From NCBI GenBank assembly GCA_944323145.1, contig CALURJ010000003.1, positions 82,011 to 146,010 on the forward strand: a stretch of DNA of 64,000 nucleotides. Direction: 5' to 3'. The position numbers and the translations under genes are program-made. The notes beneath the pieces were generated by a model, which saw only the letters and a list, made by a program, of their open reading frames with translations, was not told the origin of the DNA and did no database searches. Of this stretch, positions 46,941 through 56,609 are shown piece after piece. This stretch comes from Candidatus Gastranaerophilales bacterium (GTDB lineage: Bacteria > Cyanobacteriota > Vampirovibrionia > Gastranaerophilales > Gastranaerophilaceae). How positions within the stretch are numbered: position 1 is the stretch's first letter; the number at the start of each line of letters is the position of its first letter.

Positions 46941-47147
46941 ATGAAAAGGTTTATTTTATTTTTAATCTCAATTTATCAAAAAATTTCAAAGCATACCCCT
47001 GCAGTGTGCAGGTTTTATCCGACATGTTCAGAATACACCCGTCAGGCGATAGAAAAATACGGGGTTATAAAAGGCGGGTGGCTTGGTGTAAAAAGAATTT
47101 CAAAATGTCATCCGTATCATGAAGGCGGTTATGACCCTGTTCCGTAG
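46941..47147 (+). CDS. yidD: Membrane protein insertion efficiency factor YidD
   Basis: 68 residues with the full conserved motif set [19 protein letters not shown], then [26 protein letters not shown] short N-terminal amphipathic segment may attach to the membrane. YidD aids YidC-dependent insertion of membrane proteins. It is usually next to rnpA/yidC, which are absent here, so it is a relocated single gene. AAGGGG lies 8 nt before the ATG. A second frame across the same DNA is a shadow. Confidence 0.93.
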   Translation: MKRFILFLISIYQKISKHTPAVCRFYPTCSEYTRQAIEKYGVIKGGWLGVKRISKCHPYHEGGYDPVP

Positions 47148-47290
47148 GTTGGCTTCGAACCTCTTAATATTTTTAAACATAAAATTTGCAATTTTGCTAT
47201 GTTGGTCGTAGTATGAAAAAAGCACGTGTGAGCCGATGTTGGTGTGCCTGTGCAGATTAGTGTAAATAGTACAATATATTGGAAATTGAT

Positions 47291-48163
47291 ATGGCTTTAA
47301 ACTTTCAGGAACTGGTTTTTAATTTACAAAAATTTTGGTCGGATTACGGATGTATAATTCAACAGCCTTATGATATTGAAAAAGGTGCTTCTACCATGAA
47401 CCCTGCAACTTTTTTACGTGCGTTAGGCCCTGAACCCTGGAATACCGCCATGATTGAACCATGTAGACGCCCGACTGATGCAAGATACGGCGAAAACCCT
47501 AATCGTTTGGGACATTATTTCCAGTTTCAGGTTATTTTAAAACCGTCCCCTGATAATGCTCAGGAACTTTATTTGAAAAGTTTAGAGGCTATGGGAATTG
47601 ATTTAAAAGAACATGATGTACGTTTTGTTGAAGATAACTGGGAATCACCGACTCTCGGCGCAGCAGGTGTGGGTTGGGAAGTTTGGCTTGACGGTATGGA
47701 AATTACTCAGTTTACATATTTCCAACAGGTTGGCGGTGTTGAAGTTAAGCCGGTGGCACTCGAATTGACATACGGCCTGGAAAGAATTGCAATGTATCTT
47801 CAAAACAAGGAATCAGTATATGATATTATGTGGAACGATACATTAAAATATGGTGACATTTACCTTCAAAATGAAATTGAACAATCTAAATACAACTTTG
47901 AAGTCAGTGATGCAAAGGCTCTGTTTACAATGTTTGATTTGTATCAAAAAGAAGTTGATAATTGTATTAATGCAAAACTTGTTTTGCCCGCTTATGATTA
48001 CGTTTTGAAATGTTCTCATACATTCAATTTACTGGATGCAAGAGGCGTAATCAGTAAAGATGAAAGAATTAATTTTATTAACAGAGTCAGAACAATGGCT
48101 TCTGCTGTCGCAAGACTATACGTAGCACAAAGAGAAGAAATGGGATTTCCTCTTTGTAAATAA
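47291..48163 (+). CDS. glyQ: Glycyl-tRNA synthetase alpha subunit
   Basis: 290 residues. [47 protein letters not shown] and [24 protein letters not shown] are strongly conserved GlyQ segments. It is the catalytic part of the alpha2beta2 enzyme. The beta gene glyS is not adjacent, an arrangement seen in Cyanobacteria. The ATG at 47291 is preferred over a TTG 12 nt upstream. The 143-nt leader from yidD includes a GC-richer segment (47223-47258) that may fold. The permease gene begins 15 nt downstream. Confidence 0.95.
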   Translation: MALNFQELVFNLQKFWSDYGCIIQQPYDIEKGASTMNPATFLRALGPEPWNTAMIEPCRRPTDARYGENPNRLGHYFQFQVILKPSPDNAQELYLKSLEAMGIDLKEHDVRFVEDNWESPTLGAAGVGWEVWLDGMEITQFTYFQQVGGVEVKPVALELTYGLERIAMYLQNKESVYDIMWNDTLKYGDIYLQNEIEQSKYNFEVSDAKALFTMFDLYQKEVDNCINAKLVLPAYDYVLKCSHTFNLLDARGVISKDERINFINRVRTMASAVARLYVAQREEMGFPLCK

Positions 48164-48178
48164 TTATAAGGAAAATAA

Positions 48179-49771
48179 ATGGCAGAAAAATTTCACCGCG
48201 CGACATTTACTCGCAATTTTTTGAAAACTATCACAAGGATTAAAAATCCTGATGAAATGCTGGCTGAAGCTAAAGCTGAAGGTTTGGAAAAAACTTTAGG
48301 CGTTTGGGACTTAATTATTTTAGGTGTAGGTGCAATCATCGGCTCCGGAATTTTTGCGGTTGTCGGTATCGCCGCTGCGGGAAGTGCCGACGGCTCAATT
48401 ATCGGCGCAGGCCCGGGGCTCATTGTCTCAATGGTTATTGCGGCAGTAGCATGTATATTCTCCGCACTTTGTTATTCTGAGTTTGCGACAATGATACCTG
48501 TTGCTGGCGGTGCTTATACTTATACATTCGCAACTCTGGGCGAGTTTGCAGCATGGATGGTGGGTTGGGTTTTGATGCTTGAATATGCAATCGGTTTTAT
48601 TGCGGTTGCATGTGCATGGTCAAACCATTTTATCCAGTTTTTGAGCGGATTTGAAAAAGTTCTGCCGGCATGGATTGCTAATCCTCCTGTATGGCTTGTA
48701 AATGATGTATTTTCGGTTACAAAGCTAGCTAGTGATAATCCTGATATACATGTGCCTATGTTATTTGGAATGCCAATTAGCATAAATCTTCCTGCAATTG
48801 TTATAGTCCTTTTAATAACCATGATACTTGTCAGAGGTACAAAAGACTCTACAAAAATGGCAGGACTGATGGTATTTATAAAACTTGCGGTTATAGCATT
48901 GTTCGTTTTTGCAGGGATATTTTTCGTAAAGCCTGAAAATTGGACACCTTTTGCACCAAACGGTGCAGCAGGAATTTTTGCGGGTGCATTTTTGATATTC
49001 TTTGCTTACATTGGCTTTGATGCACTTGCAACTGCGGCGGAAGAATGTAAAAATCCTCAAAAAGATCTTCCTGTCGGCATAATTGGTTCGCTAATAGTAA
49101 CTACAATTGTCTATGTTTCGGTTGCTCTTGTTATGACCGGATTACAGGATACAAGCGCGGCTGTTCCTATTGCGTTTTTGAAAGCGCCTATGGCATATTG
49201 TATGTCTGTTTTAAATATGAACTGGGCTGCAGGATTAATTTCGCTAGGTTCTTTAGCAGGTTTGACATCAGTACTGCTGGTTTTGGAAATGGCTGCAACA
49301 AGAATATTATATGCTATGAGCAGGGATCATTTTATTTCCCAAAGATTTCAAAAATTACATCCAAAATTTAAAACTCCTGCGCTTTTAACATGGACAGTCG
49401 GACTTCTGGCAGTTGTCGGTATTTTGACTTTAAATCTTGATGTTGCTGCGGAATTATGTAATTACGGAACATTCACATCTTTCATAATTGTTTGTGTTGC
49501 AGTATTGATTTTAAGAAAGACCGATCCGGAAAGACCCCGTCCGTTTAAAGTTCCGTTTTCACCTGTAACGCCTGCGTTGGGCATAATTATATGCGGCGGA
49601 TTAATGGTATATAAGTCAATGCAGCCTTCGGGTTCTGCACTGTTATTCCCTGTATGGTTAGGCGTAGGAGCGATAATATACCTGTTATACGGATTTGTCA
49701 GAAACAGACAGAATGAAAATAAAATTCATAATGAAAAAGTGGAACTTAAAAAACAAGAAATGATGAAATAA
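48179..49771 (+). CDS. APC-family amino-acid permease (first of tandem pair)
   Basis: 530 residues with about 12-14 membrane helices. GVGAIIGSGIFAVVGIAAAG is the substrate-binding loop of helix 1. EFAAWMVGWVLMLEYAIGFIAVACAW and the tail ERPRPFKVPFSPVTPALGIIICGGLM resemble YfnA/CAT-type amino-acid transporters. The exact substrate is unknown; cationic or branched-chain amino acids are possible. It ends exactly at the start of the second permease (TAATG, 1-nt overlap), and the two align along their whole length, a tandem duplication. It follows glyQ on the same strand. Confidence 0.9.
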   Translation: MAEKFHRATFTRNFLKTITRIKNPDEMLAEAKAEGLEKTLGVWDLIILGVGAIIGSGIFAVVGIAAAGSADGSIIGAGPGLIVSMVIAAVACIFSALCYSEFATMIPVAGGAYTYTFATLGEFAAWMVGWVLMLEYAIGFIAVACAWSNHFIQFLSGFEKVLPAWIANPPVWLVNDVFSVTKLASDNPDIHVPMLFGMPISINLPAIVIVLLITMILVRGTKDSTKMAGLMVFIKLAVIALFVFAGIFFVKPENWTPFAPNGAAGIFAGAFLIFFAYIGFDALATAAEECKNPQKDLPVGIIGSLIVTTIVYVSVALVMTGLQDTSAAVPIAFLKAPMAYCMSVLNMNWAAGLISLGSLAGLTSVLLVLEMAATRILYAMSRDHFISQRFQKLHPKFKTPALLTWTVGLLAVVGILTLNLDVAAELCNYGTFTSFIIVCVAVLILRKTDPERPRPFKVPFSPVTPALGIIICGGLMVYKSMQPSGSALLFPVWLGVGAIIYLLYGFVRNRQNENKIHNEKVELKKQEMMK

Positions 49772-51333
49772 TGGAATTAAAATCAATAATAAGTAATGCA
49801 TTTAAGAAAAAAAGCCCCGACGAACTTATAGCTGTGAGTAAAAAATCAGAGCTGAAAAAAACTTTGAATGTTTTTGATTTGATTGTTCTTGGTATTGGTG
49901 CTGTTGTAGGAACCGGTATTTTTACTATTATCGGTTCAGCAATACAGGGCGGTCCTGAAAGTGTCGGCGCAGGGCCTGCAATCATTATTTCAATGATTTT
50001 GGCTGTGATTGCCTGTGTATTTTCGGCCTTATGTTACAGCGAAATTGCGGCGATGATACCGGTTGCAGGAAGTGCGTATACTTACACTTATGCTACTATG
50101 GGTGAGTTTATGGCATGGATGGTGGGCTGGATTTTGATGCTTGAATATGCTATCGGAAATATTACGGTAGCCTGTGCCTGGACAGGTTATTTTGTTCAGT
50201 TGTTAAAGGGTTTTAAGCATATTTTGCCTGATTTTGTCGTGAATTTTCCTATGTGGCTTAGGAATGATTACAGGTTTATGTTTGCATACTGCGACAAATA
50301 CGGACTTGATCCGCATACACAAATGCCTTTTATTTTTGATAAAATTCCGTTCGCAATAAACCTTCCGGCAATGGTTATAGTTTTACTTTTGACTATTTTG
50401 CTTGTAAAAGGTGTAAAAGAGTCAACAAGATTTGCAAGTGTTATGGTTGGCGTGAATATGTTCATGATAATTTCATTTATTGTTGTGGGCGCTTTTTATG
50501 TCAAGCCTGAAAACTGGACTCCTTTTGCGCCGAACGGGTTTGAAGGTATTTTTATGGGTGCATTTTTGATATTCTTTGCATATATTGGTTTTGATGCGAT
50601 TTCAACAACGGCTGAGGAAACTGAAAACCCGCAGAGAGATTTACCTATTGCGATTTTAGGAACCCTTGTTATATGTACTGTTTTGTACATTTGTGTAGCA
50701 CTCGTATTAACAGGCAATGTGCCGCTCGGACAGATTGATATACAGGCGCCTATTGCTCATGCAATGCGTGCAATAGGAAAAGATTGGTTTGCAGGATTAA
50801 TTTCAGTAGGGGCATTATGCGCCTTGACATCAGTAATCTTGATTTACCAGTTAGGTACTACAAGAATATTATATGCAATGAGCAGGGATAGATTTTTACC
50901 AAAATCACTGCGTTTAATCCATAAAAAATACAGAACCCCGCATGTTCTGACATGGATTTCCGGTATCATTGTAATTTTATGTACATTCTTTATGGATTTA
51001 AGTATATCGGCTGAATTGTGTAATTTCGGAACATTTACATCATTTATAATAATTTGTATTGCAGTATTAATTTTAAGAAAAACAGATCCAGACAGACCAA
51101 GACCTTTTAAGGTTCCGTTTTCCCCGGTATTCCCGATTCTGGGAATTTTGACATGCGGAGGATTGATGATTTATTCAATGAAATTTTTGACAACGTCATC
51201 ATTGTATTTCCCGCTCTGGCTTTTAATCGGGCTTGCAATTTATGCTGGATACGGTTATAAACAAAAGAGACTTGAAGAAAAATTAAAGGGTCAAAGACGT
51301 GTTAAGCCTAAAGTTGAATTAGAGGCCAAATAA
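49771..51333 (+). CDS. APC-family amino-acid permease (second of tandem pair)
   Basis: 520 residues, paralogous to the previous gene (shared GIGAVVGTGIFTIIGSAIQG, EFMAWMVGWILMLEYAIGNITVACAW and DRPRPFKVPFSPVFPILGIL). It has the same 12-14 helix layout of amino-acid/cation symporters. Differences in the external loops and the loop after helix 1 may set a different substrate. It overlaps its partner by 1 nt, indicating co-translation and matched amounts. A basic tail (KQKRLEEKLKGQRRVKPK) ends the protein. Confidence 0.9.
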   Translation: MELKSIISNAFKKKSPDELIAVSKKSELKKTLNVFDLIVLGIGAVVGTGIFTIIGSAIQGGPESVGAGPAIIISMILAVIACVFSALCYSEIAAMIPVAGSAYTYTYATMGEFMAWMVGWILMLEYAIGNITVACAWTGYFVQLLKGFKHILPDFVVNFPMWLRNDYRFMFAYCDKYGLDPHTQMPFIFDKIPFAINLPAMVIVLLLTILLVKGVKESTRFASVMVGVNMFMIISFIVVGAFYVKPENWTPFAPNGFEGIFMGAFLIFFAYIGFDAISTTAEETENPQRDLPIAILGTLVICTVLYICVALVLTGNVPLGQIDIQAPIAHAMRAIGKDWFAGLISVGALCALTSVILIYQLGTTRILYAMSRDRFLPKSLRLIHKKYRTPHVLTWISGIIVILCTFFMDLSISAELCNFGTFTSFIIICIAVLILRKTDPDRPRPFKVPFSPVFPILGILTCGGLMIYSMKFLTTSSLYFPLWLLIGLAIYAGYGYKQKRLEEKLKGQRRVKPKVELEAK

Positions 51334-51369
51334 TTGTAGTAAATAATTATTAAAAAATCGTTCAGGCAC

Positions 51370-51397
51370 TTGTTAAAATTCCTTTAGTCCGTATAAT
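51370..51397 (+). promoter_or_regulatory. Probable sigma-70 promoter for pgi
   Basis: TTGTTA (51370-51375) and TATAAT (51392-51397) with a 16-nt spacer, about 53 nt upstream of the pgi ATG. An AAGGAG site sits just before the start codon. Confidence 0.6.
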
Positions 51398-51450
51398 AAG
51401 TGTATTGAGTGTACTTATTTTAGTTCAGGTTATTTTGAAAAGGAGTACAG

Positions 51451-52839
51451 ATGATAACTTTAGACTACCGAGATATTGATCAAAGTGTTATTGGGTGTGA
51501 GAACGGGTTAAATATTCAAGAAGAGTTTGAAAATTACAAAGACAGAATTACCTCTATTATTGCAGATTTAAATAAACGTAAGGACAAACCGGGGCAGTGG
51601 CTTCAATGGATGAATTTAGGCTATAGCGAAGAAACTCTCTGGTATGTTAAAGAGTATGCATCTATGGTTGAGGGAAGGTTTGATAATATTTTGGTTCTGG
51701 GAATTGGCGGTTCTGCACTGGGCGGATTGGCTGTTACGGAAGCTTTGCTGAAGCCGTACTGGAATTTACTCTCGCCGGAACAGAGAAACGGGCTACCGAG
51801 AATTTTCTTTTTGGACAATATTGATCCTGATACAATGACAGGATTGCTTGATATGCTTGATTTGTCTAAAACTCTTGTAAATGTTATTACAAAATCGGGT
51901 TCAACTGCAGAAACCATGTCGCAGTTTATGATTGTTAAAGATCGTTTGGAAAAAGAACTTGGTGACAATTACAGATATAATATAGTTGCTACTACTGATA
52001 AGAAGACAGGAATTTTAAGACAGATTGCAGAACAGGAAGGATATAAGACTTTTGTTGTTCCTGATGATGTTGGCGGAAGATTTTCTGTATTTTCTGCTGT
52101 GGGACTTTTACCTTTTGCACTTGTCGGTATTGATATTGACGAAATTACAAATGGTATAAAGGATATGGATTTGGCATTAAAAAATACTGATATAAATGAA
52201 AATATTGCGGCACAAAATGCTCTTATTCATTATCTTATGGATACTCAAAAGGGTAAAAATATGTCTGTTATGATGCCTTATTCAAGCAGATTAAAATATG
52301 TATCCGATTGGTTTGCGCAGTTGTGGGCTGAATCTTTAGGAAAAAATAAGGATAAAGACGGAAATGACGTATGTGTCGGCCCTACTCCTATAAAGGCTCT
52401 CGGAGCAACAGATCAGCATTCTCAAATTCAACTTTATAACGAAGGACCTAACAACAAAGTCATAAATTTTATAAGAGTGAAAGAGTTCGATAACAATCTT
52501 GAAATTCCATCGATTTTTGAATATACAGGTATCGGATATCTCGGCGGAAAAACTATAAATCAGCTTATTAATGCTGAGGCAGATTCTACAAAGGTTGTGC
52601 TTTCGGATTTTCAAAGACCGAATGTTACCATCGCTCTTGAAAAAGTTGACGGTTATAATATTGCGCAACTTCTTTATATGTTAGAAGTCCAAACTGCAAT
52701 CGCAGGAGAACTTTATAATATTGACGCATTTAACCAGCCGGGGGTTGAACAGGCAAAGAATTATACTTATGCTTTAATGGGCAGAGCGGGTTATGAAGAA
52801 TCAGCCCAGGTTATTAAACAAAAAATGGCTTTAACCTAA
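51451..52839 (+). CDS. pgi: Glucose-6-phosphate isomerase
   Basis: 462 residues, the short form common in Gram-positive and cyanobacterial lineages. Signature segments include NILVLGIGGSALGG, VITKSGSTAETMSQF, DDVGGRFSVFSAVGLLPFALVGID and GATDQHSQIQLYNEGP. It interconverts glucose-6-phosphate and fructose-6-phosphate in glycolysis. GGAG precedes the ATG after a plausible promoter. A small secreted-protein gene follows 7 nt after the stop and trxB after that, probably all in one transcript ending at the terminator near 54350. Confidence 0.95.
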   Translation: MITLDYRDIDQSVIGCENGLNIQEEFENYKDRITSIIADLNKRKDKPGQWLQWMNLGYSEETLWYVKEYASMVEGRFDNILVLGIGGSALGGLAVTEALLKPYWNLLSPEQRNGLPRIFFLDNIDPDTMTGLLDMLDLSKTLVNVITKSGSTAETMSQFMIVKDRLEKELGDNYRYNIVATTDKKTGILRQIAEQEGYKTFVVPDDVGGRFSVFSAVGLLPFALVGIDIDEITNGIKDMDLALKNTDINENIAAQNALIHYLMDTQKGKNMSVMMPYSSRLKYVSDWFAQLWAESLGKNKDKDGNDVCVGPTPIKALGATDQHSQIQLYNEGPNNKVINFIRVKEFDNNLEIPSIFEYTGIGYLGGKTINQLINAEADSTKVVLSDFQRPNVTIALEKVDGYNIAQLLYMLEVQTAIAGELYNIDAFNQPGVEQAKNYTYALMGRAGYEESAQVIKQKMALT

Positions 52840-52846
52840 GGGATAT

Positions 52847-53341
52847 ATGAATTTTATAAAAAAAATACTTGTTATACTTTTGCTGTTTTTCGGGACATGT
52901 GTTACCGGGCAAACTTTAAAGGCCGGAGTTTCGATAGATAGTGTTCCAAAGGCATTTTACGGAACCTGGCGTGTTGTTGCCAAGATAGATAAACAGACCG
53001 GAAACAGGGTTAATTTTAAACCAAATACCATAGATGTATGGAACTTATCGAGAAGCGGGAACGTCATAAATTTAAACAACCCGTTTACAGGAGCGAGTGC
53101 TTCTGTTACAGTTGATTATGTTGACGGAAATATCATAAGGTTTACCAAAACCGGAAAATATGATAACAAAACGTTAATCGATACAGTTGATTTAAAACTG
53201 AATGGTGATACTTTCACAGGGATAAATACGTTAGTTCTGGAAACTTTTTCAACGTATGACAATTCATTAATTCAAAAAGATACTGCTTTATATATACTAA
53301 AAGGGGAAAAAATTTCCGGATCAAGTATAACAGAAAAATGA
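52847..53341 (+). CDS. Secreted protein of unknown function
   Basis: 164 residues with a clear Sec signal peptide (residues 1-~25: KKILVILLLFFGTCVTGQ). A cysteine lies in it but the lipobox is poor. The mature part is beta-rich (YGTWRVVAKIDKQTG, NVINLNNPFTGASASVTVDYVDGNIIRFTKTGKYD), like a small lipocalin- or immunoglobulin-like barrel. It begins 7 nt after pgi and its stop lies 8 nt before the trxB start. No family is recognised; presumably periplasmic or surface-bound. Confidence 0.75.
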   Translation: MNFIKKILVILLLFFGTCVTGQTLKAGVSIDSVPKAFYGTWRVVAKIDKQTGNRVNFKPNTIDVWNLSRSGNVINLNNPFTGASASVTVDYVDGNIIRFTKTGKYDNKTLIDTVDLKLNGDTFTGINTLVLETFSTYDNSLIQKDTALYILKGEKISGSSITEK

Positions 53342-53349
53342 GGATAGAC

Positions 53350-54285
53350 ATGGAGCAATTGAATTTTGATACGATTATATTAGGAGGAGGGCCGGCAGGT
53401 TTGTCTGCCGCAATATATGCCTCAAGAGGTGCGGTTTCGACTGCAATTGTTGATATAAATATGCTTGGCGGCCAGCCGTCAAACTATCTTGAACTTGAAA
53501 ATTATCCCGGTTTTCAAGTCGTGGGCGGTTATGATTTAATGGAAAAATTTGAAGAGCATGCCGACAAATTCGGTGTTCAAAAATTCCCTATGCAGGAAAT
53601 TGAAAGTGTAGATTTAAAAAACAAAATTATTAAAACTAAGGAACATGAATTTAAAGCAAAAACAATTATAATCGCAACAGGGGCACAGCCGATGAAGCTT
53701 GGGGTTCCGGGGGAAAAAGAATTTGTAGGCAGGGGCGTCAGCTACTGCGCTGTTTGTGACGGGGCTTTTTACAGGAATAAAATTGTTGCTGTTGTCGGCG
53801 GCGGTAATGCTGCTGTAGAAGAAGCTATGTATTTAACAAAATTCGCGGATAAAGTTTATGTAATCCACAGACGTGATGAGCTGAGAGCTGACAAAATAGT
53901 TCAGGAACGGGCTTTTAAAAACGAAAAAATTGAATTCATCTGGAATTCGGTTGTTAAAGAAATAAAAGGGGATAATCTTGTAACAACAGCGGTTTTGGAA
54001 AACGTTAAGACTAAAGAAGTTTCTGACCTTGCAGTAAACGGTGTTTTCCCTTATATAGGCATGACACCGAATGTTGAACTTTTTTCCGGACAGCTGCAGC
54101 AGGACGCAAGAGGTTTTATTATAACAGATGAAACAATGGCAACATCGGCAGAAGGCGTGTTTGCCGTAGGTGATGTCAGAACAACTCCTTTAAGACAGGT
54201 TGTAACAGCAGCTGCGGACGGAGCTGTTGGGGCAGTTTATGCAGTTAAGTATCTTGAAACTCATAAAGAAGCAATGCCTGCATGA
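53350..54285 (+). CDS. trxB: Thioredoxin reductase
   Basis: 311 residues from the ATG at 53350, which follows GAGGA by 5 nt (an upstream ATG overlaps the previous stop). FAD motif GGGPAGLSAAIYA (~N-terminus), redox-active C133-x2-C136 (YCAVCDG), the NADPH motif GGGNAAVEEA and the FAD C-terminal FAVGDVRTTPLRQVVTAAADGA identify TrxB. It reduces thioredoxin with NADPH, supplying electrons to ribonucleotide reductase and protein repair. It is the last gene before a terminator. Confidence 0.95.
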   Translation: MEQLNFDTIILGGGPAGLSAAIYASRGAVSTAIVDINMLGGQPSNYLELENYPGFQVVGGYDLMEKFEEHADKFGVQKFPMQEIESVDLKNKIIKTKEHEFKAKTIIIATGAQPMKLGVPGEKEFVGRGVSYCAVCDGAFYRNKIVAVVGGGNAAVEEAMYLTKFADKVYVIHRRDELRADKIVQERAFKNEKIEFIWNSVVKEIKGDNLVTTAVLENVKTKEVSDLAVNGVFPYIGMTPNVELFSGQLQQDARGFIITDETMATSAEGVFAVGDVRTTPLRQVVTAAADGAVGAVYAVKYLETHKEAMPA

Positions 54286-54333
54286 ACATAAAAAAATAAA
54301 GGATGCGTCATAAGTGCGTCATTAATAAAATAA

Positions 54334-54370
54334 AAAAGCTGTAAAATTAAAAGTTTTTACAGCTTTTTAT
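54334..54370 (+). terminator. Rho-independent terminator after trxB
   Basis: AAAAGCTGTAAAA pairs with TTTTTACAGCTTTT across a short A/T loop (54334-54368), with flanking A and T runs. It could act on both strands. Confidence 0.88.
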
Positions 54371-54488
54371 TTATGTACGTATAATTATCCATATAAAAGC
54401 AAAAAAAAGTTGCCTGAAATGAGGCAACATTAAATAAACACGAGGATATTAAGAGAGAGAGTATAAAAATAAACCTTTTCTTTTTCAT
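54357..54488 (-). other. Possible small lipoprotein-like ORF and minus-strand terminator
   Basis: Minus-strand ATG at 54488 opens 43 codons. The first 20 (MKKKRFIFILSLLISSCLFN) look like a lipoprotein signal with cysteine 17. GTTGCCT-N6-AGGCAAC followed by TTTTTTTT on the minus strand (about 54397-54428) is a terminator inside this frame. So the stretch may be a short peptide or small RNA gene, or the remnant of a lipoprotein gene. Nothing else coding is seen in the 418-nt gap 54286-54703, apart from the trxB terminator and an A/T-rich pilT leader. Confidence 0.35.
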
Positions 54489-54703
54489 CTCATTCTAACC
54501 GTTTGAAGAATTTGATTACTTATATATTTAATATCCAATTATTAATTCGTTTGTAAATTTTACATTTCCCTTACATTTATATAAAGTATTTTTGTATTAT
54601 TAAATTTCCTTTTTAGAGTTCATTGTTACATTTTTGTTACATTAAATATATTATTGTCATGCAGTAGAAAAAATGATATAATTTTCTTATTGAGAGGACA
54701 TTT

Positions 54704-55819
54704 ATGGCGGAAAATTATTCAAACAGCAAATTTAATATTATAGCCTTTTTAAAAAAGGCTGTTGCAATAGGTGCATCAGATATTCATCTTCAGGTAGATG
54801 AGCATCCTGCAATACGTATAGACGGAAAAATTACAAAAGTCGACATGCCGGCTTTGACTGAGGATGATATTTCAATAGCTTATGATATATTGCTTCCAAC
54901 CCATTTTAAAGGCAAGGTAAATGCAGTATTTGATTTGGATTTCGCTTATGAAATCAGAGGTGTTTCACGCTTCAGGGTTAATTTAAGCCGTCAACTTGGG
55001 AAAAGTGCTCTTGTTATAAGAACAATCCCTTATAATATAAAGCGAATTGCGGACTTGATGCTTCCGGAATCAATAGAACAGTTTGCAACGTTAAATAACG
55101 GACTTGTTTTAATTACAGGGCCGACAGGTTCTGGTAAATCTACAACAATTGCTTCTTTAATAGACTATATAAATATAAATTATCCAAAACATATTATAAC
55201 AATTGAAGATCCTGTAGAATTTATTTTTACTAACAAAAAATCTCTTGTTTCTCAAAGACAGGTTTTGATTGATACTCCGTCTTTCCCGGATGGTATAAAG
55301 TATGCATTAAGACAGGATCCTGATGTTATATTTATCGGTGAAATCAGGGATAAAGAAACTGTTACAGCGGCATTGAAAGCTGCAGAAACAGGTCACCTAG
55401 TATTTGCAACTATTCATACTAATGACGCAATTCAAACAGTAAACAGAATTGTTAATATGTTTGAGCCTTCGGATAGAGATTTTGTAAGAGGGCAGCTTGC
55501 TTCTATTTTACGAGGAACTGTTTCGCAAAAGCTTATTCCGATATCAAATGCATCCGGACGCAGACCGGCATGCGAGGTGCTTGTTGTAACTCCGACTGTT
55601 AAAGATTTTATTGAAAAGGATAAACTGGAAGAAATCTATGAACTTGTTAAAAAGGGTTCTTTCAATAATATGATTACTATGAATGCTTCTTTATACAGAC
55701 TCTATGAACAGGAATTAATAACGGAAGATGTTGCAATGTCGTATTCTGATAATAAAAATGAATTGCAGCAAATGTTCAGAGGGGTATTCCATGGAACATT
55801 CGGACCTTCCGGAAAATAG
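54704..55819 (+). CDS. pilT: Type IV pilus retraction ATPase PilT
   Basis: 371 residues. GASDIHLQVDEHPAIRIDGKI begins the N-terminal PAS-like domain. Walker A is GPTGSGKS (139-146), the Asp box TIEDPVEF, Walker B IFIGEIRDKETVTAAL and the His box GHLVFATIHTND. There is no zinc motif of PilB type, and length fits PilT. PilT disassembles pili and so drives twitching and DNA uptake. A variant helix (PNGLSQRQVLIDTPSF-like region SLVSQRQVLIDTPSF) is longer than usual. GAGAGGA precedes the ATG. recO follows after 20 nt. Confidence 0.93.
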   Translation: MAENYSNSKFNIIAFLKKAVAIGASDIHLQVDEHPAIRIDGKITKVDMPALTEDDISIAYDILLPTHFKGKVNAVFDLDFAYEIRGVSRFRVNLSRQLGKSALVIRTIPYNIKRIADLMLPESIEQFATLNNGLVLITGPTGSGKSTTIASLIDYININYPKHIITIEDPVEFIFTNKKSLVSQRQVLIDTPSFPDGIKYALRQDPDVIFIGEIRDKETVTAALKAAETGHLVFATIHTNDAIQTVNRIVNMFEPSDRDFVRGQLASILRGTVSQKLIPISNASGRRPACEVLVVTPTVKDFIEKDKLEEIYELVKKGSFNNMITMNASLYRLYEQELITEDVAMSYSDNKNELQQMFRGVFHGTFGPSGK

Positions 55820-55839
55820 TAAACTTCAGGGATAGTTGT

Positions 55840-56601
55840 ATGAACAATTTTGTTACGGATGCAATTAATCTTAAGGCTTACAATTTAAGCGAGGCTGATA
55901 AAATTATTGTAATGTATTCTAAAGATAAAGGGCTTATAAGAGGCGTTGCAAAAGGAGTAAAAAAGCCAAAGAGTAAACTCGGCGCAAGGATGGATCTGCT
56001 TGTTGCCAATAAACTTATGCTTTATAAAGGTAAAAATCTCGACAGAATATGTCAGGCTGAAGCTCTTAATACTTTTCAAAAGACCAGACAAAATATGGAT
56101 AAAATTTTTTATTCAATGTATATAACGGAGGTTGTAAATAATTTCGGGGTAGAAGATGATCCTTGTTCCAAAGAGGTGTATGACCTGCTTTATAAAGCGC
56201 TTGATAAAATATCAAATGCTGAGAATAATGTTGAAATTCTGATTGCTGTTATAAAATTTCAATTGAAAATGATGCAGATATCCGGATTTGGAATAGAACT
56301 TGATACATGTTTGTGTTGCGGTGAGCCTGTGAAGGATACTAATATGTATTTTTCTTCTAACATGGGCGGTATTGTCTGCAGTGAATGTAATGAAACTTTT
56401 AAACTTAAGACAGTGATGCATCATAAACTTCGGAATTTTTTGAATGCCTGTTTGCAGTTTGATTTTGATTACAGGTCAGAATATGATGAAAAGGCTAATG
56501 ACAGAGTATGTAATGTGTGCTTTGAACTTTTAAAGGATTATATAAATATTCATTCCTCAAAGAAGTTTAAATCTACTGATATTTTACAGGAAATAAAATA
56601 G
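55840..56601 (+). CDS. recO: DNA repair protein RecO
   Basis: 253 residues. An OB-fold N-terminus (VTDAINLKAYNLSEADKIIVMYSKDKGLIRGVAKGVKKPKSKLG) leads into a helical core. A Cys4 zinc site in the C-terminal half is formed by CLCCGEP and VCSECNE. RecO works with RecR to load RecA on ssDNA bound by SSB. It follows pilT by 20 nt and precedes a small membrane protein by 8 nt, so all three are probably co-transcribed. Confidence 0.92.
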   Translation: MNNFVTDAINLKAYNLSEADKIIVMYSKDKGLIRGVAKGVKKPKSKLGARMDLLVANKLMLYKGKNLDRICQAEALNTFQKTRQNMDKIFYSMYITEVVNNFGVEDDPCSKEVYDLLYKALDKISNAENNVEILIAVIKFQLKMMQISGFGIELDTCLCCGEPVKDTNMYFSSNMGGIVCSECNETFKLKTVMHHKLRNFLNACLQFDFDYRSEYDEKANDRVCNVCFELLKDYINIHSSKKFKSTDILQEIK

Positions 56602-56609
56602 GTTATTAT

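Noticed and set aside
46916..47122. Overlapping plus-strand frame across yidD
   Set aside because: Frame 46941-47147 carries the conserved YidD motifs; the other frame has none.
52847..53341. Lipoprotein call for the small secreted protein
   Set aside because: The cysteine in the signal region is preceded by FGT, a poor lipobox, so only a general secretion signal is claimed.
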